DNA of 64,000 nt from Juglans regia (taxonomy: Eukaryota > Streptophyta > Magnoliopsida > Fagales > Juglandaceae): NCBI RefSeq assembly GCF_001411555.2, contig NC_049912.1:1753001-1817000 (forward strand), written 5' to 3'. The notes under the pieces were generated by a model, which made no database searches, was not told where the DNA came from, and saw only the letters and a program-made list of their open reading frames with translations. Shown here in pieces: positions 11,282 to 31,739 of the stretch; the first letter of the stretch is position 1, and every line of letters starts with the position of its first letter. Made by a program: the position numbers and the translations under genes.

Positions 11282-13075
11282 TATTAGCTTTACAAATTCA
11301 TGATGTCAAGTAAAATAATAATGTTAAATTGTTAAATAAGATGGAGGATAATGCTTACAAACTTCTCATCTTGCAGATAATGAAGGAAAATTATAATGGT
11401 TGTTGAAAATGATGGAAAATTGTTAAATAAGATGGAGGATAATGCGTACAAGCATCTTCATACTTTGGCTAGGCATGGCTAAGGTAGATAATATAATGGT
11501 TGTTGAAAATGATTAAAATATTATTTTGGTGAGTGAATAGTATCTAGTCAAAGATGATTAGGGAGCTTAATTTACTATAGCTCAAATGTTGAGCTTTAGT
11601 AGTTTGGCTAGTCCAACGTAGAAGATTTTATTCATACCTAGCCAAAGTATGAAGATGCATTGGCATTTGGCTAGTCCAATGCCAATACTCTTATCTCGAA
11701 GAAATGTGGCGCTCTATCCGATGACCTCAACTGAGAACTTGATGGTCACTGATGATCCCTTTCGAATACAACTCCACTCCGGCAAGTCCTCGATAGCTTC
11801 CATGGGAAGATTACATCGGATCAAGATCGTTGATCGATGCTTGGGTTTGTATGTGTCGGACCACAATCCAGCACTAGTTCTCCCACTTCAGCCTCGCTAC
11901 TCTCAGATCTCTCTTACATGAACTTTCCCATGTCTCAGCATTAGAGACTGCATTTCTTATAACGGTATTCGAATCTTAGATTTCCTTTTACCAATTCTGT
12001 TGATCTTGGCAAGACATAAATGTGACCCAATCAGGACCTAAGCGCATGGATTCTTTATTAGATATGGAAGTCTCTTTTGGTTGTTGCAGTGCCATATAAA
12101 AGCCTGCTTTTTGGGGGTGTGGATGATCTGGCCTAAAACTTGATGGTTCATTTCGGATTTTTTCTAGAGCAGCCAACGGTACCATGACAAGAAGGGCTTT
12201 CTGTGGTAGTTGTACCGAGAAGACTTTTTATCTTTTATTTTTTATGATAATGACATTAAATTACAGAAACTTCTTTTTCCCATTAACTATATTGCAACTC
12301 TAGCCAAGTATTTCCTGATGATGCTGTCAATTATGACATGCAAAATCTTGGAGATCTATTACTTTAGTAGCCAACTACATCTTGTATCACCTGACCAACT
12401 ACAATGTCATATCCACTTCAGAAGGAAACTTCCTCGCATAAATCAGTTTTGTCAAAGAACAAACCCTTCTTTCTCATATTTTATTCAATTTTTTAAGAGA
12501 ATAATTGCTACATACAGTCATAGAGTACGTAAGTACTGTACAGTCATTTTGAAAAAAAATAAGATTTATATTTAAAAATTAATTTATTTTTATGCAGATC
12601 CTATATTTATTTACTTTTTTTAAAGTGATTGTACGACACTTACATACTCATAATTACAACTATCATTCTTTTTTTCTTTTCTTTTTTTTTAAGATGGTAT
12701 ACAAGATATACCCTAATAAAAACATATTGAAAGTGAAGCTTGTCCGGGGTAGGTTGCATGTTTCGTTTTATTTTCTAGAAGAAGCAGGTTTTGTTTAGGA
12801 TAATCATTCCTACCAAAGGAAAAACAATAAAGGTAAAAGGTTTTGGATAATCACGATTCACTATCAGGTTTTGGACAGTGTCATGACTAATGATCATACC
12901 CTACCAGCTTTGACGAAGGGACAACTCAAGCTTCCCTAGAACACACAATCCACAGGTCAAAAAGGAGAAAAAAAAGAAGCAGAATGATTAAACCTACCAT
13001 TATATTCTCATGGAAACAAAATTCAATGGTTATGGCCCAATTATGACAATGACAATCGAGAAAAAAGATCCATTA
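11282..13075. other. Intergenic, no gene recognised
   Basis: It contains an imperfect direct duplication of about 65 bp (11330-11395 and 11425-11500, sharing AAATAAGATGGAGGATAATG), one MITE (12498-12668), and a 90-codon plus-strand frame at 11649-11921 with no recognisable family. The duplicated unit begins at 13076. Confidence 0.45.
12498..12668. mobile_element. MITE, family A (ACAGTCAT...ATTACAAC type)
   Basis: A ~170-bp AT-rich element whose ends are inverted and which resembles the sequences at 18084, 20189, 30694, 31571 and 49371. Shared landmarks are an AATNATNNTTACAGTC-like start, a central GTGATTGTACG-like segment and a mirrored CATAATTACAA end. No target-site duplication was resolved. 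Confidence 0.5.
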
Positions 13076-13559
13076 CATTGAAACTAGTCAATGCTTTTGA
13101 TTACTTTCACTTTTTTCAAGTTTGATAATGCTCTTCGCACTATGCAAGGAATATCTATTTCCTGTTAACATCAGATCATGCTTTCTAGGTGGTCGAGTAT
13201 GCCCCGTCTACCTAGAATATTCCTCTATTTTTATTCCCTCCAAGGAACAAAGTTAAATCCAACTTTGTCAGTAACATAAAACTCTGACCTGAAACACATC
13301 TATTTTACTAGTTGCCTTTGACCTGAAACACGATTTAGACAACTTATCAAGATGGGTATACGACCATGTTCGATCAGAAATTAAGGGTTTTAATTAGAGG
13401 AAGATTGCAATTTCCCAGTGATAAGTTGTGTTCGCAGAGTTCTCTTAAGCCTTTTTTCCTGAGAGGGAAAAACAAACATGCCACTGAGTGGTATTGCAAA
13501 CTACAATTGGAAAAATAAGCTAATTATATACAGAACCAAGAAATTTAATATAGCAGAAC

Positions 13560-13957
13560 TAAAAACAAAGAGAAATATATTGTAGTGTAATGCAAAAGCA
13601 GATCGTAATCGATGGAGAAATTGTGCCCACTTCATGTTTACTGTGACTTCCTGGTAAGACATGAGTTTCTAAAGCCAACTCTACAGAACCCAGCAGTTGA
13701 AAAACGGAATTCCGAGTAACAACAAACATGAATTAACAAATTCACCCACATGTGCTGAGGAGTCCTGAGGAATAGCTCCAGCACTGGTATTTGACCGTGC
13801 ATAAATGATTACCTTCCGATCCTTGCTGGGGCCTTCCAATCCTTTTTTAAGCTTCTGAATCTTTCACTTTGCGGGAGATCCTTCTGAAGAAATTTCCCAG
13901 CTAAAACCATTCAACTATATTCAAAATAGAAAAAAAGCCATTGATACGCATATGGTC
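13560..13957 (-). other. 3' flank / probable 3' UTR of copy 1
   Basis: This non-coding stretch is conserved almost base for base with 26690-27065 downstream of copy 2, including small indels. Conservation right after the stop fits a transcribed 3' UTR, but no polyadenylation signal was assigned. Confidence 0.45.
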
Positions 13958-17400
<3,443 letters not shown>

Positions 17401-18083
17401 TAGCCTATTTTTATTTCTCTTATTAATTAATTTTTCGTTTTCTTAAAATAAATTATGAGTTTGCTTATCGGTGCTGAGATGGGACCAACTCTCCCCCATA
17501 TGCATAAAAGTCAAAGAATCAGCTGGCCTCGTATAAAAGCTGTTTTCTGTCCAATTAGGCAACTTCTAGGTTTTTCTTCTGATTAATGATATAGATGCAA
17601 TATATTATACAATATATTATATAATAATATTATAAAATAATATTATTTTTATAAAATAATATTATTTTTTTAAAATATTTTATAAAAATATTCTTCATTT
17701 AAAATATAATTATGTAAAATATTATAAAAAATATTATTATATAAATCATTTTTCTTTTCTTCTTTTTTAGTATGTTTGAACTCTAACATATTTCCATTTT
17801 TATCATAATTCCTTTTCTTTTTTTCCTATTGATAATTGTTTGTCTAAACCACTTTTTTTTATTTACCATTTAGGCACCTCATTGTCGGGTATATTTTAAT
17901 TTTAAATTACCCTCTTTCTACAAATATTATTATTTATCATCTTTTTAATTACTATCTTTTTATTCTTTTCTAACATGAACTTAAATGATTAAAAACTATT
18001 TTTATTATTTAATATCATATCAAATAATAATGGTTAAAAGATAATGAATATCATTTTTCCTCCTTTTATTAATATCATTTTTA
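17401..18083. other. AT-rich upstream region, unit 1
   Basis: Very AT-rich, with dense TATAATATTATT motifs at 17590-17745. The counterpart in unit 2 differs between 30675 and 30855, where a family A MITE lies instead. No coding frame. Confidence 0.4.
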
Positions 18084-18250
18084 TTTGTGAGAAATGATAT
18101 TTGCAGTTGTGAGTGTGCAAGCGCCGTGCAGTCGCTTTGAAAAAAGTGAATAAATATGAGACTCACATGAAAAGAAATTAATTTTTTAATAATATACTCC
18201 AAAGCGACTACACAATATTTATGTATTTCACGACTGTATATAGTATTACT
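18084..18250. mobile_element. MITE, family A, present only in unit 1
   Basis: It starts TGAGAAATGATATTTGCAG, contains CGCCGTGCAGTCGCTTTG, and ends in a mirrored CACGACTGTATATAG. The corresponding site in unit 2 (about 31010-31025) lacks it, so it inserted in unit 1 after duplication or was lost from unit 2. It closely resembles 49371-49543. Confidence 0.65.
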
Positions 18251-18694
18251 CATTATTTACATTCATTATTTGCATCAATAGATTTAAAATATTTTGTACA
18301 CTATGGTTAGTACCACAACGATTACAGACTTTTAAAAAAAAATTATACAAAAAGAAAAAATCATAATGAAATTTGTCACCTCAAGAGAGCTGAATTGTTT
18401 TACTCGTCTTTTTCCGAAATATAAATAAAGTTTTGAGGCTACTATGAAGAAAATGATAATGTACTCAACTTTGATGATTTCAATTCAACCTGATCTGTTA
18501 AATGAAGCAAAATTCAATGCTAATCCTTCTCTAGCTTTATCATATGCTCTTTCAAAGAACGTATCTCTAGAGTTTTGGTCAAAGCTGATCACCGGCCTCC
18601 AGAAAGATTGTATGCCTTGAAACTCTTTGAACTAATGGCTGGAAATTAAGAACCTAAAGTACTTATTTTCTATTAAGGGAATGTGCAGATTTTA

Positions 18695-18909
18695 GGACTC
18701 GTTTGTTTTTAGAAAATATTTAATCTCATCTCATTTCATCTAATTATTACTACTTTTCCAACTTCCAATACAAAATAAAATAAATAATTCAATTTTTTCA
18801 AATCCCAAAACAAAAATAATATTAAAAAATATATTTTCACAATATTTTATTCAACTTTTTAACTTTAATTTCATCTTATCTCATCTCATCTCTGAAAACA
18901 AACGAGCCC
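18695..18909. mobile_element. Tourist-like (PIF/Harbinger) MITE, present only in unit 1
   Basis: A 215-bp element with terminal inverted repeats GGACTCGTTTG / CAAACGAGCCC, flanked on both sides by TTA (18692-18694 and 18910-18912), the 3-bp target duplication of PIF/Harbinger transposons. Unit 2 reads straight through the site (about 31383-31392). A relative lies at 42008-42211. Confidence 0.82.
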
Positions 18910-19073
18910 TTAAATTCTCTTGTGTTTCCCTTACAATTAGGGTTTTAAAATGGCAGCCAACTAGTTAGCACGCAATCACCCCCGAGAAAAATGTCTACCG
19001 CATTCCTATTCAAGAATGTTTGGGGAAGTGGGACTGCCCAAGACTGCCTTGACCATCCATGACATATTAGGCA

Positions 19074-20075
19074 TGGAAAATGTTAGGGAATTCGTTTTGG
19101 ATTCTTGTTTAGGTTGCCCGCTTGACGTATAAAGATCATTTAGCTTCTTTTTTTTTTTTTCTCTCTCTCTCTCTCACAGCTCAATTGCCCCTCGTGTACC
19201 CCTCCCCTCCCCTCACCCAGCTCTCTCTCTCACTTTCCCCGCGTGAGACCCCTCCCCTCCCCTCCCCCAGTTCGTCTCCGTCTCCATCTCCATCTCCATC
19301 TCCCCTGCCCCACGTCTCTATCTCCATCTCCCCTCACCCAGTTCAGCTTCTTCAAAGTACTTGGAAATGATTTTTTCCAAAGTAAATCTACACTTTTTTT
19401 GGGTCATTTTTTTCGAAACAATTGTACTTTATTTCTAGAATTTGTTTCGGAATTTGTTTGTGACTGAGACTCATTGTTAAGTTTTGTTGTAGACTAATGA
19501 GGTGTTTGAGCATCAAGTACTCGACAGAATGCCACAATAGTTTTGTCTTTGCATATTAAAGGTTTAAATGATCCGATGCCACATCCACAAAAATGTAGTT
19601 GTTCATTACAATAGGTTCCTTTTTTTAATTTATTTACGATTCAACATATAATAGACGTGTATAGCTAAATTATTATCTTTAGATTTGTTGTTTCTTATTT
19701 CATTTATTTTTAAATTATACTTGATTATTAAAACAAAAACAAAAAAGCAATGGTGCTAAAAAAACTCCTATTCTAATGAGCAACTACATTTTTGTGGATG
19801 TGGTATTGGATCATTAAAACCTTTAATATGCAAAAACAAAACTGTTATGGCATTCTGTCGAGCACTTGGTGCTCAGAAAACCACCTCATTAGTCTACAAC
19901 AAAACCTAACAATGAGTCTCAACCACAAACAAATTCCAAACAAATTCCAAAAACAAAGTAAAATTGTTTCGAAAACAATGACCCAAAAAAGATTGAAGAT
20001 TTACCTGGATATGAACTGGGCAGGGGAGACATTTCACTGGGCAGGAGAGGGGTCTCACGCGGGGCAAGTGAGAGA

Positions 20076-20106
<31 letters not shown>

Positions 20107-20169
20107 GCCAAGTTGGTCATTACACGTCAAGCAAGCAGCCTAAACGAGAATCCAAAATGGGTGCTTTTT
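19074..20169. mobile_element. Fold-back / Mutator-like element with long inverted arms, only in unit 1
   Basis: A left arm (about 19096-19625) and a right arm (about 19765-20165) are inverted copies of each other, both holding GGATTCTTGTTTAGG-like ends, a CT/AG tract, GTCTCACGCGGGG and TGTAGTTG. The spacer is about 140 bp. The flanks are TATTAGGCA (19065-19073) and TATTAGGCT (20170-20178), a 9-bp target duplication with one mismatch, as made by Mutator-type transposases. Unit 2 has a single TATTAGGCA at 31551-31559: an empty site. No transposase gene is present, so it is non-autonomous. Confidence 0.85.
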
Positions 20170-20188
20170 TATTAGGCTTAACTGTCTA

Positions 20189-20392
20189 ATGATATTTACA
20201 ATCGTTGAATGTACAGGCGTCGTGCAATCTTTTTTTAAAAAGTGAGTACATACGAGATCCACATGAAAAAAAAATTAAAACAAAAAAATTAAAAAAATAA
20301 TTTTTTATGATTGGACATCACTCATTTTTAAAATAATTACATGATACTTAAACACTCTATAATTATAAATAGCATTACTCATTACCTTACTG
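20189..20392. mobile_element. MITE, family A, shared by both units (unit 1 copy)
   Basis: It starts AATGATATTTACAATCGTTG and ends CTATAATTATAAATAGCATT. The same insertion is found in unit 2 at 31571-31728, so it predates the duplication. Confidence 0.6.
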
Positions 20393-22538
20393 TCTAACAT
20401 ACATGCCATCATAAAGTTAAGACATCCAAGTTAAGGCTATTATAACGAACAACAGCTGCATGGATTTTACATTAATTATGAATGAACTTCTATGGAATGA
20501 GCATTAATGACAACTAATGAAAATTAAATTTGGGTTTTTGCATTTACTAAGCTTTATGCTAATTAATCAACAAATAAAAACTCTTCATGATGTGGTGATG
20601 TTATTTATTGACAATGCTATTAGTCTCATATATTCTCTTCAATATTTGTAAAATAATAGTCACATAATCATTTTTACATGTCTTTATAAATTTATATTTT
20701 AAATTAGAGATATATTTATAAAATAATTTAATAAAAATACTTTCAATTTAATAATAATTTAAAAAAAAGGCACAAGCCCTTTGGATTCCTTCTCCTCGAT
20801 TGCCGGACTCAACGCACAAGACCCTAGATACTGCCTCGAAAAGAGCATACACCATTGACCATAACATTTTACATTTTTCAAATAACAATGACAATAAAAT
20901 AAGATAAATAATAATTATAATAGTAAGTGTGTAATTATTATATAATTATTTTAAAAAATATATAAAAAAATTAAATTTTTAATAATAAATTTTTATTTTT
21001 TATCAAAACAACTGTAAAAATTCTTCACGCTAATCTTACTCTTAAAATAAATGCTGATAATATAATTGAAAGGCCATTATCGTTTCTATGCTGAGTTGGA
21101 GCATCTACTGCATTATCACAGAACGCAGTTGTAATTTTTTATTATTTAATTCGAAGCAGCGCCAAGTACACTGTACAAGCATAATATGCTGGAGTCAACC
21201 ATTTTATGTCAAGACTAAAATACCCCTGGTCAATTCACGTGGTTGTGGCCTCATCATTAGGCTCATTGATTACTGTAATTTTCCATCAATGGACCAAAAT
21301 TACTCTGCTCGAATCGCGAGGCTGTGTTTGGTAATTCATTTTTTTTATTATTATTTCTAAATCATTTAAATATAATCTAAAATTTTAAAACTTTTGTTTA
21401 ACAACACCAAAGTAAGTAAACGAGGTAATGAACAGTTTTACTGTATATGTCCACAGAAAAATTATTTTTATAAGTTATTATTCATTATTTTATATCTTAT
21501 AAAAAAAATATAAATATAAAATGTGAAAATAAATAATAGCTGATACATAGAATTCTTCATATTTATAAAATGAGTTTTACTACTCATCATCTTTCACACC
21601 ACATACTACACTTATTATTATTATTTTTTTTGTTCTATTCCTGTTAAACTAATTAAATTTTTCTACTCATCTCCCTACACCACATAAACGTTAAGGGAAA
21701 AAAAAATATGTGTAATGTGTGACGTGGAGTACTAAGAATGATGAATAGAATTTTTCTTATAAAATTACTTGGGAAACGGAAGGGAGCATGAAATGAGAGA
21801 GTTGAAATTAAGGCTCCAAAAAAATGAATCGATTCAGGTTGATTCAAATTGAATCGATTAGGAAATCAATCGATTTTAGTGAACTTTTTAAATCGTTTAT
21901 TGAATCATTTCAATTAACCGATTTAAACTAATTCATATATATTCTAATCGATTTGAACCGATTCCAACCAATTCAAATTGTATTTATTTTAAGTTGCCTA
22001 ACTATTGAGTTTTTTGTTTTTTTAATTTCTTGCTAAACAATACGACAAAACTAAATATATATTTACTTTTTTATCATTGTATTCATTAAGAATCGTAAAA
22101 AAATTTAAAAATAAAACAAGTAATTCTTTATTTTTTTTAGGTAGACAAAAAAATTAAGAGATGAATGAGTATTTTTTGTATTAAGTTGGTCGGCGTGCAT
22201 AAAATACTACATTTGCTATGTGTTTATAATGTAATAATCTTTATCTTATTTGTATATGAGGTAAAAAAAATTATTGACAATTGAAATTAAATACATAAAT
22301 TACATGTTTGTTAAAACAATCTAGACTCATATCAAATTTTTATTGAAACTAGTCAATAAAATTGCTTTATACTCTTTTATACATTATATTAAATGCTTGA
22401 ATTGTATTATATATGATTTTTAATCATTTTTATCAATGTTAAAATAACTTATTCAAAATTTTCATCGACCGATACAATTTGTTGGATCTCCTGATTCATG
22501 AATCAATCCTTACCTGATTTTGAACCTTGATTAAAATT
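20393..22538. other. Non-coding DNA, unit 1
   Basis: Collinear with unit 2 at 31740-34712. At 21830-22530 a segment is rich in AATCGATT/GATTCAA words with mirrored ends (AATCGATTCAGGTTGATT and GATTCATGAATCAATCC), probably an old MITE-like insertion shared with unit 2 (34019-34690). No gene was recognised. Confidence 0.45.
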
Positions 22539-24836
22539 GTAACCCCCGATCCCAGATGAGTCGAAGAGTTACTTATTATCACCTAAAATCATATCCCAAG
22601 GTATAAATATAAACTTCAATTTTTCAATTGCACATAAATCTCATTGTTTTAAACCATTTAGTCCCAAAATAATTAACTAAGAATGCCACCATGTCTTAAA
22701 ATAAAACTTAACCTTCCAAAATATTAAGTCAACAGAGCAAAACAAAACTACTAAATAAAATTCTCCAACAACCAATGTATCCTCTTTGTACTTAATCCAC
22801 TATGCTCACATAGCCTTTCTCATATTCTTATTCTTGAACTTCAACTGAAACATCCAAAACATTTGAAAATATTGAGATAAGTGATGAGTTATCAATAATT
22901 CAGTAAGCAGAAAACATATACAAGTATATAAATATGAGAATTTTCACAGAGTTCATAATGCAGAACAAAATATTTTATTTTCAAGATGCAAAACCAAAAC
23001 ATATTATCAAAATATCAGAGCGAGAATTCAAATATTAATATTCAAAAGTCATTTGACATAGCATAACTGAGCATCATCATCATATCATCTCATGTCATAT
23101 CGTATCAGAACATCATATCAGAACAAAGATCATGTTTAACCCCCGTGGCCAAAGCGGGCAAAGACAGATGTGGCCCCTTATTATTTTCGAAGTCCTGAGT
23201 GTGTACATAGAAAAAACTACACAGAAAACTATTTTGTTTCCAAAGTAGGTGCACTCTGAAACAGAGAAGTTGGTACCAACCCAAACAGAGGTCACAGTTT
23301 TACACTCGTGATAAAGTTAGAGCAAAGTAGAATCAGAGTTAGATACAAAATCAGAATATCATGCCAAAAGTTTTCAGATGCCATATCATATCAAAACAGA
23401 GCACAAACACAAATTCAGATCATTCTCACATATCCAAAAACAGAATTAGAGCATTTTCATAAAACCATGCACAAATTTTTAGATTTTAGTAATCGCTTTT
23501 TTTACACATTTCAGAAAATAGAATGTCAAAAATTTACTCATGTCTACAACAATCATGACAAAAATATCTTTATCTTTTCTTATTCAGATACAATTAGTGA
23601 TGTAGAATAAATTAACCGAGGTTGTATTTTTAATTTTCTTTTCATAATAAAATATGCATATTTTTTATAAATTAACTATAATCCATCTCTTTTTATGCAA
23701 AGTGTATCATATGAATTTTGCTTACTTGGACTACTTTTATGAATTTTCTCACAATAGTATCAAGGGAATATCAATCATCTCCTATAAAAAATCACGTAAC
23801 TTGCATCAATTTCCAAACACATGTAAATCACTACTTAAGAACGTTCTTGTAATTAAAATTAAAATCTGAAACATTAATGACCTATTTTTCATCAATTTTA
23901 AAACCGTCATACACCTAAATTCGCATTAATTCTAAAATTTCATCACTCCCCAAATCATTAACATCCATATAGTTTCTTTAAAAATTACACAACTAAATCC
24001 TAAAATAAAACCACGCCTAACCATCAGATACTCTCAGTCTTTCCACATTAACAGATTTATCTGCGAATTTGCCTTTGACACCACCTGCAATTTCTTGATC
24101 TGTACATATGTCCGGGCTTTAACCATATTATAGATCCCCTAGGTGCAAACCCGAAATACTCAAGATATTTCTTAGTTATGTGCAACCCGTACACATAAAC
24201 TAACAACTCAACTCATAACCCATCTAAAATTACAAAACCCGTAACTTACCGAGAGAGAGGGTTGGAACCGTGCGGCGGGGCTGTGGCTTCCGAGGTGGTC
24301 GGCTTCTATGTGCGGCGGTGTCTACTTGAAACCTCGTGGCTGGGTTGCGTCCAGTGGTGAAAGGCAGTGCAGGGCGGAGGAGCAAGAAAAACCACTCTAT
24401 TTCGCTTCCTATAAACAGGGACCATGGTGACTCTCGATGGTGATCACGGAGAAGGTCTTGGGTGGTGGAAGAAGCTCATCCACGGTGGTGTTGCTCGGTG
24501 ATGCATGGTGGCATGCGAGGAGACGTAAAGCTTGCTCTCGGTTTGAGTGATGTGGCTCTGTTTCGGCTTGCCTAAAACAGAGGTCTTTGTGCATGAGTTG
24601 GGTCGTGCGCTTGGTTTCCATGGTGATTCACGGTGGAGAAGAGGTTGTTGGCGTGGAGGAGCATGCGGTGGGGGTGAGTGTGAAGGGCACTAACAACGTG
24701 GCTTGTTGGGCAGTTGGTTCATTTTTTATGGGAGGTTGCTCTGCTTCCGAGTAGAAATACAGGGGTGGGTTTATGTGACTAAGGTGTGGGGTAATAGTGT
24801 GAGATGGAGGCAAGCAGCGGTGCAACTGGGCCAGTG
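22539..24836. repeat. LTR-like repeat, unit 1 (boundaries uncertain)
   Basis: It begins TGTAACCCCCGATCCCAGATG, the style of gypsy LTR seen at 9756. A GC-rich part at 24250-24700 is similar in texture to 10700-10900. Unit 2 holds only the first ~480 bp (34713-35193); the remaining ~1.8 kb (23030-24836) is absent there. A clean TTACA end was not found, so the right limit is the break seen against unit 2. Confidence 0.4.
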
Positions 24837-24962
24837 TAAATGTGGTCTAAATGTGGCTACAAGCACAAAGGCACCAACTTTGAGGTAAGTGGAGGATTAA
24901 CAACTTTATATTAAGAAATGAGGAGAGGGGACTGATCTCTGTTTGTAATCAATGACCTTTTC

Positions 24963-24974
24963 TTTCTTTTTTTT

Positions 24975-25014
<40 letters not shown>
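24963..25014. repeat. T-rich run of about 50 bases
   Basis: Almost pure T with two C interruptions; unit 2 has only a six-T run at this site. It is either a microsatellite expansion or a remnant of a reverse-transcribed poly(A). Confidence 0.7.
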
Positions 25015-25018
<4 letters not shown>

Positions 25019-25775
25019 GGAGGTTATCTTTGTGGAGTTCACTCTTAGGATCCTCAAATCTTTCCCAAAGTTAAAAGCAAAAAAGATGTTGGATTAGATC
25101 AATATTCACTACAAGTTTGACTTGGAGGCCCTTTTTTTTTTATAAAAATTTTGTAAGTACTAACCTCAACAACAATGCAACATGCTTACACAAAAAGTCT
25201 TTTATGGTATGGTAAAGTAAGTTATCTTGAAACTTGATGGGGTGTCTTGGTCATTTTGGTTTTTGAATTTTGGCATGAAAGAGTATCCAAAGTGCCAATT
25301 ATCCCTTTCTTTACAACAACTGCATCACTGTATAAGATAATAATGTTGTATTATTATTATTATTATTATGAATTAAGTTGATAGATCATAGGCTTGCTAG
25401 GATTTATGAAAGAAAATCATGCTAAAAGAATCCTTCAAACTGATTCCTTTTTGTTACCTGATTTATGGTGTTGTTTCAGAACAATTATATTGTAAATATT
25501 CTAAAGGAAACGTATTAAACAATGCGTCATGTCTTCTCTTTGGACATTACAAATCTTCCTTCCAACCATGTATGTTGGTTAATGCAGACAACCCTATGTT
25601 GGAACTATGAACTTCTCTGACCTCATCATGATCATCTTAACCTCTTTACCTACTTGTGTCTAATGATTTTACCCTTGACTGTTCAATTCATCGTTCATGT
25701 GGAGGAACTCTTTCACACACTTAAAATAACTTTATCTGATGATCTCTTGGAAACTGGGGAAGGGGAATCTACTTG

Positions 25776-25787
<12 letters not shown>

Positions 25788-25812
<25 letters not shown>
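25788..25812. repeat. (GT)n microsatellite
   Basis: Twelve or so GT units. The unit 2 counterpart (about 40160-40184) has TATA and GATA units in its place. Confidence 0.8.
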
Positions 25813-25816
<4 letters not shown>

Positions 25817-26007
25817 GTAAATGAATGGGTGGCTGTGTATGTGGACTAGGGTAAATTTTGAAGTGGGGGAACCTACTGCACTTCCTCACGAAGTAAACAG
25901 GTTTTGTTTTGTCAAGTAAGAAGACACGAGGAAGCTTTGTAGCTCTGGTGTCCCATCTATAAGAGTGATCTGCTGGAGCTCATGATCATAAACTATCGGA
26001 TAATAAT

Positions 26008-26218
26008 TTGCCCCAATTATTTCCTTGAGCTCATGATCATCAGCACCACGGCGAAGAGGGTCTCTTAAGCCAACCTATTATAACAAGTAAAGTGAATTCT
26101 AGATTTGTATTGTAAATAAAATGCAAAATAATTCAGCTAAAACTTCCATCATGGGAAAAAGAAAAGCTTTGCCTAATTATTACACACTAGCACTGAGTAC
26201 CTCACTAAAACATGTAAC
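26008..26218 (-). pseudogene. Relic of CNX2 exon 4 and adjoining intron at the end of unit 1
   Basis: Positions 26008-26074 read, on the minus strand, the same peptide as CNX2 exon 4 ([21 protein letters not shown]), and 26075-26218 match the intron upstream of it at 43889-44030. The 5' splice signal after the exon is lost at a deletion that also removed exon 5. No other CNX2 exon is present nearby, so this is not functional. It is the landmark showing that the duplication break lay inside the CNX2 gene. Confidence 0.9.
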
Positions 26219-27065
26219 ATATATTGAAACTAGTCAATCTTTTGATTATTTTCACTTTTCCAGTTTGATAATGCTCTTCGCATTATGCAAGGAATATCTA
26301 TTTCCTGTTAACATCAGATCATGCTTTCTAGGTGGTCGAGTATGCCCGGTCTACTTAGAATATTCCTCTATTTTTATTCCCTCCAAGGAACAAAGTTAAA
26401 TCCACACATCTATTTTACTAGTTGCCTTTGACCTGAAACACGATTTAGGCAACTGATCAAAATGGGTATACGACCATGTTCGATCAGAAATTAAGGGTTC
26501 TAATTGGAGGAAGATTGCAACTTCCCAGTGATGAGTTGTGTTCGCAGAGTTCTCTCAAGTCTTTTTTCCAGAAAGGGAAAAACAAACATGCCACTGAGTG
26601 GTATTGCAAACTACAACTGGAAAAATAAGCTAAATATATACAGAACCAAGAAATTTAATATTGCAGACCTAAAAACAAAGAGAAATATATTGTAGTGTAA
26701 TGCAAAAGCAGATCGTAATCAATGGAGATATTGTGCCCACTTCATGTTTACTGTGACTTCCTGGTAAGACATGAGTTTCTAAAGCCAACTCTACAGAACC
26801 CAGCAGTTGAAAAACGGAACTCCGAGTAACAACAAACATGAATTAACAAATTCACCCACATGTGCTGAGGAGTCCTGAGGAATAGCTCCAGCACTGGTAT
26901 TTGACCGTGCATAAATGATTACCTTCCAATCCTTGCTGGGGCCTTCCAATCCTTTTTTAGGCTTCTGAATCTCACTTTTGAGGGAGATCCTTCTGAAGAA
27001 ATTTCCCAGCTAAAACCATTCAACTATATTCAAAATAGAAAAAAGGCATTGATACGCATATGGTC

Positions 27066-30693
<3,628 letters not shown>

Positions 30694-30855
30694 TGAGAGA
30701 TAATAGTTACGTAAGTATTATGTAATTATTTTTGAAAAATTAAATAAATAAAAATTTTATAAAAAATAAATTAATTTTTTAATAATAGACAGTTTTTTTT
30801 ATTAAAATAATTGTACGATACTTACATATTTCATAATTATAAGTAATATTATTAT
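30694..30855. mobile_element. MITE, family A, unit 2
   Basis: It starts GAGAGATAATAGTTACGTAAG and ends with a mirrored CTTACATATTTCATAATTATAA. At the equivalent place unit 1 has an unrelated AT-rich stretch. Confidence 0.5.
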
Positions 30856-31570
30856 TTATTATTTATCATCTTTTTAATTATTATCTTTTTATTCATTTAT
30901 AACATGAAATTAAATGGTTAAAAAAATTATTTTTATTATTTAATATCATATCAAATAATAATGATTAAAAGATAATGAATATAATTTTTTCTGCTTTGAT
31001 TAATATCATTTTTATTTGCATAGATTTAAAATATCTTGGACACTACGATTAGTAGCCGTGTGAACTGATAATAAAAAGAAAAAAAAAACATAATGAAACT
31101 TGTCACCTCAAGAGAGTTGAATTGTTTTAGTTGTCTTTTTCTTCAGAAATATAAATAAATTTTGATGATTTCAATTCAACCTGATCTGTTAAATGAAGCA
31201 AAATTCAATGCTAATCCTTCTCTAGCTTTATCATATGCTCTTTTAAAGAACATATCTTTAAAGTTTTGGTCAAAGCTGATCACCGGCCTCCAGAAAGATT
31301 GTATGACTTGAAACTCTTTGAACTAATGGCTGGAAATTAAGAACCTATAGTACTTCATTTTCTATCAAGGGAATGTACAGATCATAGTGAATTCTCTTGT
31401 GTTTCCCTTAGAATTAGGGTTTTAAAGTGACAGCCAACTAGTTAGCATGCAGTCTCCCCCAACAAAAAGGAGAAAAATGTCTACCGCATTCCTATTCAAG
31501 AATGTTTGGTCAAGTGGGTCTGGCCGTGATTGCCTTGACCATCCATGGCATATTAGGCATATTATCTGTC

Positions 31571-31728
31571 TAGAAATGATATTAGAAGTTGTGGAATGTG
31601 TAAACGTTGTATAATTTAAAAAAAAAATAGTAAATACAGGATTTATTTGAAAACAAGAACTAACTTTTTTAATAATAATTACGCTGCACTTACGCATTTT
31701 CTAACTTTATGTAATATTAGTCATTAAC
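31571..31728. mobile_element. MITE, family A, shared by both units (unit 2 copy)
   Basis: Counterpart of 20189-20392, starting AAATGATATTAGAAGTTGTGG and ending CTAACTTTATGTAATATTAG. Confidence 0.6.
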
Positions 31729-31739
31729 TATCTGTCTAA

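Larger units (their letters stand above)
24837..26007. other. Non-coding DNA at the end of unit 1
   Basis: Unit 2 matches this stretch in three separated blocks: 35190-35420, 37373-37636 and 39776-40335. The gaps correspond to the pararetrovirus fragment and the CDCA7-like pseudogene block. It contains a T homopolymer-like run (24963-25014) and a GT microsatellite (25788-25812). Confidence 0.6.
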
